Origin: an uncultured Microbacterium sp.
GTDB lineage: Bacteria > Actinomycetota > Actinomycetes > Actinomycetales > Microbacteriaceae
Direction: 5' to 3'
Length of the DNA: 64,000 nt
Assembly: GCF_947489255.1 (NCBI RefSeq)
Contig: NZ_CANLCY010000003.1
Span: 372,001-436,000, forward strand
Shown: piece by piece, positions 62,063 to 64,000 of the stretch
Layout of the letters: every line of letters starts with the position of its first letter
Position numbering within the stretch: the stretch's first letter is position 1
Made by a program: the position numbers and the translations under genes
The notes under the pieces: model-generated
Databases searched by the model: none
Told to the model about the DNA's origin: nothing
What the model saw: the letters and a program-made list of their open reading frames with translations, nothing else

Positions 62063-63511
62063 GTGACCGACACCGCGCACCCCGCCTCGACGCCCGAGCC
62101 CACCACGGACGCAGCCGACGGCTACGACGTGGCCGTCATCGGCGCGGGGCCCGCCGGCACCGCTGCCGCCCTGCGGGCCGCGGAACTGGGTGCGCGCGTC
62201 GTCGTGCTGGAGGCCGGCCGCGTCGGCGGGACGTGCGTGAACACGGGCTGCGTCCCCACCCGCGTGCTGGCCAAGGCCGCGCGCCTCATGCGCGAGACCC
62301 GCTCCGCCGACGACTACGGCATCGTCGTCGACGAACCGCGCGTCGACTGGTCGGCGGTCGTGGCGCGGGTGCACGAGCGCGTGGATGCCGTGCGCTCGAT
62401 CAAGCGGGAGGCCGAACGCTTCGCGGAGGCCGGTGTCGACCTCGTGCACGAGGGCCGCGCGCGCTTCGCGGACGAGCACACGCTCGTGCTCGACAGCGGC
62501 CGGCGCATCCGGGCGGAGTCGATCCTGGTCTGCGTGGGCGGGCACTCCCGTCGCCTGCCCATCCCGGGCGCGGAGCTGGCCACGGTGCCCGAGGACGTGC
62601 TTTCGCTCACCGAGCTGCCGGGCCGCGTCGCCGTGATCGGCGCGGGCAACACCGGCGCGCAGCTGGTGACGGTGTTCCGTTCGTTCGGCGCGGAGGTGAC
62701 GCTGCTCGACGTCGCCCCGCGGGTGCTCATGGCCTCCGACGCCGCGATCTCGCGCGCCATTGCCGACGCGCTCACCCGCAACGGCGTCGACGTGCGCACC
62801 GGGATCGACACCGTCGAGCGTCTCGACCGGCAGGACGACGGGTCGATCCGCCTGACCTGGCGGCAGGACGACGCCGGCCGGAGCGTCGACGTCGACGTCG
62901 TCGTGATGGCCACCGGATGGCCCGCCGACGTCGAGGATCTCGGCCTGTCGAACGCGGGCGTGGAGGTGGAGCGCTCGGCGATCCCCGTCGACCGGTACTT
63001 CCGCACGATCGTTCCGCACATCCTCGCGGTCGGCGACGCGAACGGCCGCGACATGCTCGTGCAGGCGGCGCAGTTCGAGGGTGAAGCCGCGGCCGAGAAC
63101 GCCGTCCTGGGGGCTAATCGCCGCACGCCCCATCACCTGCTGCCCGCGGGCGGGTTCACCGACCCCGACTACGCCGGCGTCGGCCTCACCGAGGAGCAGG
63201 CACGTGACCGCGACCCGGCGTGCGTGGTCGCCACGGTGCGTTTCGCCGACCTCGATCGCGCCGTCATCGACGATCGCGAGAACGGGTTCCTGATGCTGAT
63301 CGCCGACCGGCGCCGCGAGCTCGTGCTGGGTGCGCACGCGGTCGGCGAGAATGCGGTCGAGGTGATCCAGTCGGTCACCACCGCGATGGCCGCCGGCATC
63401 GACGTGTCGACGCTGGCGGGCGTGCGCTTCGCCTACCCCACCTACAGCGCCGTGATCGGAAACGCCGCGCGCGCCCTGCTGCACGCCGACACCCCGGCGC
63501 TGCTGGAGTGA
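62063..63511 (+). CDS. Pyridine nucleotide-disulfide oxidoreductase (mercuric-reductase-like)
   Basis: 482 residues. FAD motif VAVIGAGPAGTAAALRAAEL at 24-43, redox pair Cys58/Cys63 in GGTCVNTGCVPTR, NAD motif VAVIGAGNTGAQLVTVFRSF, and a C-terminal interface RFAYPTYSAVIG. The His of the usual HPT-E motif near the C-terminus is replaced by Tyr, as in mercuric reductases and some ferredoxin-type relatives, so classic disulfide chemistry is unlikely. No MerA metal tail or lipoyl partner gene is nearby. GTG 62063 has GGGAGGA. It precedes a TetR gene that may control it. Confidence 0.85.
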   Translation: MTDTAHPASTPEPTTDAADGYDVAVIGAGPAGTAAALRAAELGARVVVLEAGRVGGTCVNTGCVPTRVLAKAARLMRETRSADDYGIVVDEPRVDWSAVVARVHERVDAVRSIKREAERFAEAGVDLVHEGRARFADEHTLVLDSGRRIRAESILVCVGGHSRRLPIPGAELATVPEDVLSLTELPGRVAVIGAGNTGAQLVTVFRSFGAEVTLLDVAPRVLMASDAAISRAIADALTRNGVDVRTGIDTVERLDRQDDGSIRLTWRQDDAGRSVDVDVVVMATGWPADVEDLGLSNAGVEVERSAIPVDRYFRTIVPHILAVGDANGRDMLVQAAQFEGEAAAENAVLGANRRTPHHLLPAGGFTDPDYAGVGLTEEQARDRDPACVVATVRFADLDRAVIDDRENGFLMLIADRRRELVLGAHAVGENAVEVIQSVTTAMAAGIDVSTLAGVRFAYPTYSAVIGNAARALLHADTPALLE

Positions 63512-63523
63512 CACACTGACACC

Positions 63524-64000
63524 GTGACCGCCGCGAATCCCGCCACGAGCTCCGCCGCCGACGCGCCCGCCCGGCGCGGTCGACCCGGCTACGACCGCGA
63601 GGGCATCCTCTCCGTCGCCGTCCAGCTGTTCAACGAGCAGGGCTACGACGCCACGAGCGTGTCCGACCTCGCGCGCCGCCTGGGGCTGGCGAAATCGGCG
63701 CTCTACCACCACTTCTCCTCGAAGGAGGAGCTGCTCTCGGTCGCCCTCGAGGCGGCCCTCGGCGGGCTCGAGGCGGTGCTCGACGACCCCCGCGCGGCCG
63801 AGGGCTCGGCATCCGATCGCCTGCGTCACGTGCTCACGGGCGCGACCGACGTGCTCGTGGCGCAGCTGCCGGCGGTCACCCTGCTGCTGCGCGTGCGCGG
63901 CAACAGCCCCGTCGAGCAGGCCGCCCTGGAGCGCCGACGCGTCTTCGACCACCGCGTCACCGCCCTCGTCGCGGCGGCCCAGGCCGAGGGCGACGTGCGC
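63524..64000 (+). CDS. TetR-family transcriptional regulator (partial, runs off right edge)
   Basis: 159 codons from GTG 63524 remain in frame to the window end. After a 20-residue flexible start, the helix-turn-helix reads SVSDLARRLGLAKSALYHHF followed by SSKEELLSVALEAAL, the TetR N-terminal domain; the ligand-binding domain is cut. CACACT six bases before the GTG suggests a leaderless mRNA. It begins 12 nt after the flavoprotein stop and probably shares its operon or regulates it. Confidence 0.82.
   Translation, partial: MTAANPATSSAADAPARRGRPGYDREGILSVAVQLFNEQGYDATSVSDLARRLGLAKSALYHHFSSKEELLSVALEAALGGLEAVLDDPRAAEGSASDRLRHVLTGATDVLVAQLPAVTLLLRVRGNSPVEQAALERRRVFDHRVTALVAAAQAEGDVR

Overview
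The window is a very GC-rich (about 70 percent) stretch of chromosome from an actinobacterium. Gene content and style point to Microbacteriaceae, most likely Microbacterium: a RamB-type regulator divergent from aceA, an LPXTG surface nuclease, a leader-controlled rplJ-rplL pair, many GTG starts directly behind a -10 box, and a striking excess of the heptamer GGATGCC/GGCATCC. This placement is inference from content; no 16S gene is present. I found 60 protein-coding genes (two cut by the window edges) and one tRNA.

Layout. 0-4.1 kb: a PAP2 phosphatase, a Bcr/CflA drug-efflux protein and a DUF3105/DUF305 pair. 4.1-4.8 kb: a gene-free island of tandem repeats and palindromes. 4.8-9.9 kb: an alpha-glucoside-type ABC importer (binding protein plus two permeases, no ATPase) divergent from its LacI regulator. 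10-14.6 kb: a 1535-residue secreted, wall-anchored nuclease/nucleotidase. 14.9-16.0 kb: rplL and rplJ with an L10-type leader. 16.3-22.9 kb: a small siderophore-interacting-like protein behind an iron box, a YqaJ nuclease, an EmrB/MarR efflux module with two operators, a quinone reductase, a LysR/LysE pair and acylphosphatase. 22.9-26.4 kb: a nitronate monooxygenase and a cystine-type ABC importer. 26.5-29.6 kb: rplA, rplK, nusG, secE and tRNA-Trp. 29.8-32.2 kb: a large secreted protein combining a lectin-like region, a possible aerolysin-like region and a trypsin fold that has lost all three catalytic residues.

32.4-40.8 kb is a catabolic block: amine/amino-acid permease, putrescine-oxidase-like flavoprotein, GABA aminotransferase, succinate-semialdehyde dehydrogenase, a Usp protein and a divergent PucR regulator. 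Together they would take putrescine through GABA to succinate. It is followed at 42.3-47.2 kb by the glyoxylate shunt (ramB, aceA, aceB). 47.3-55.2 kb holds a ClC channel, aspartate aminotransferase, murB with two MaoC-like dehydratases, a TauE/SafE exporter behind a structured leader, and an F420-type oxidoreductase. 55.4-57.5 kb carries transsulfuration genes. 58.7-60.7 kb is an ECF sigma factor with Asp23 proteins. The window ends with an epimerase, a disulfide-reductase-like flavoprotein and a truncated TetR regulator.

The most unusual signals are non-coding. At least four families of intergenic palindromes or tandem repeats occur. Two AbiEi/DUF559-type genes (41.0 kb and 50.4 kb) are each bracketed by copies of their own long palindrome family. 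A hairpin-rich leader with an internal terminator precedes the TauE/SafE gene. The pseudoprotease-toxin-like secreted protein and the paired 32-bp hairpins on either side of it are the other main leads.
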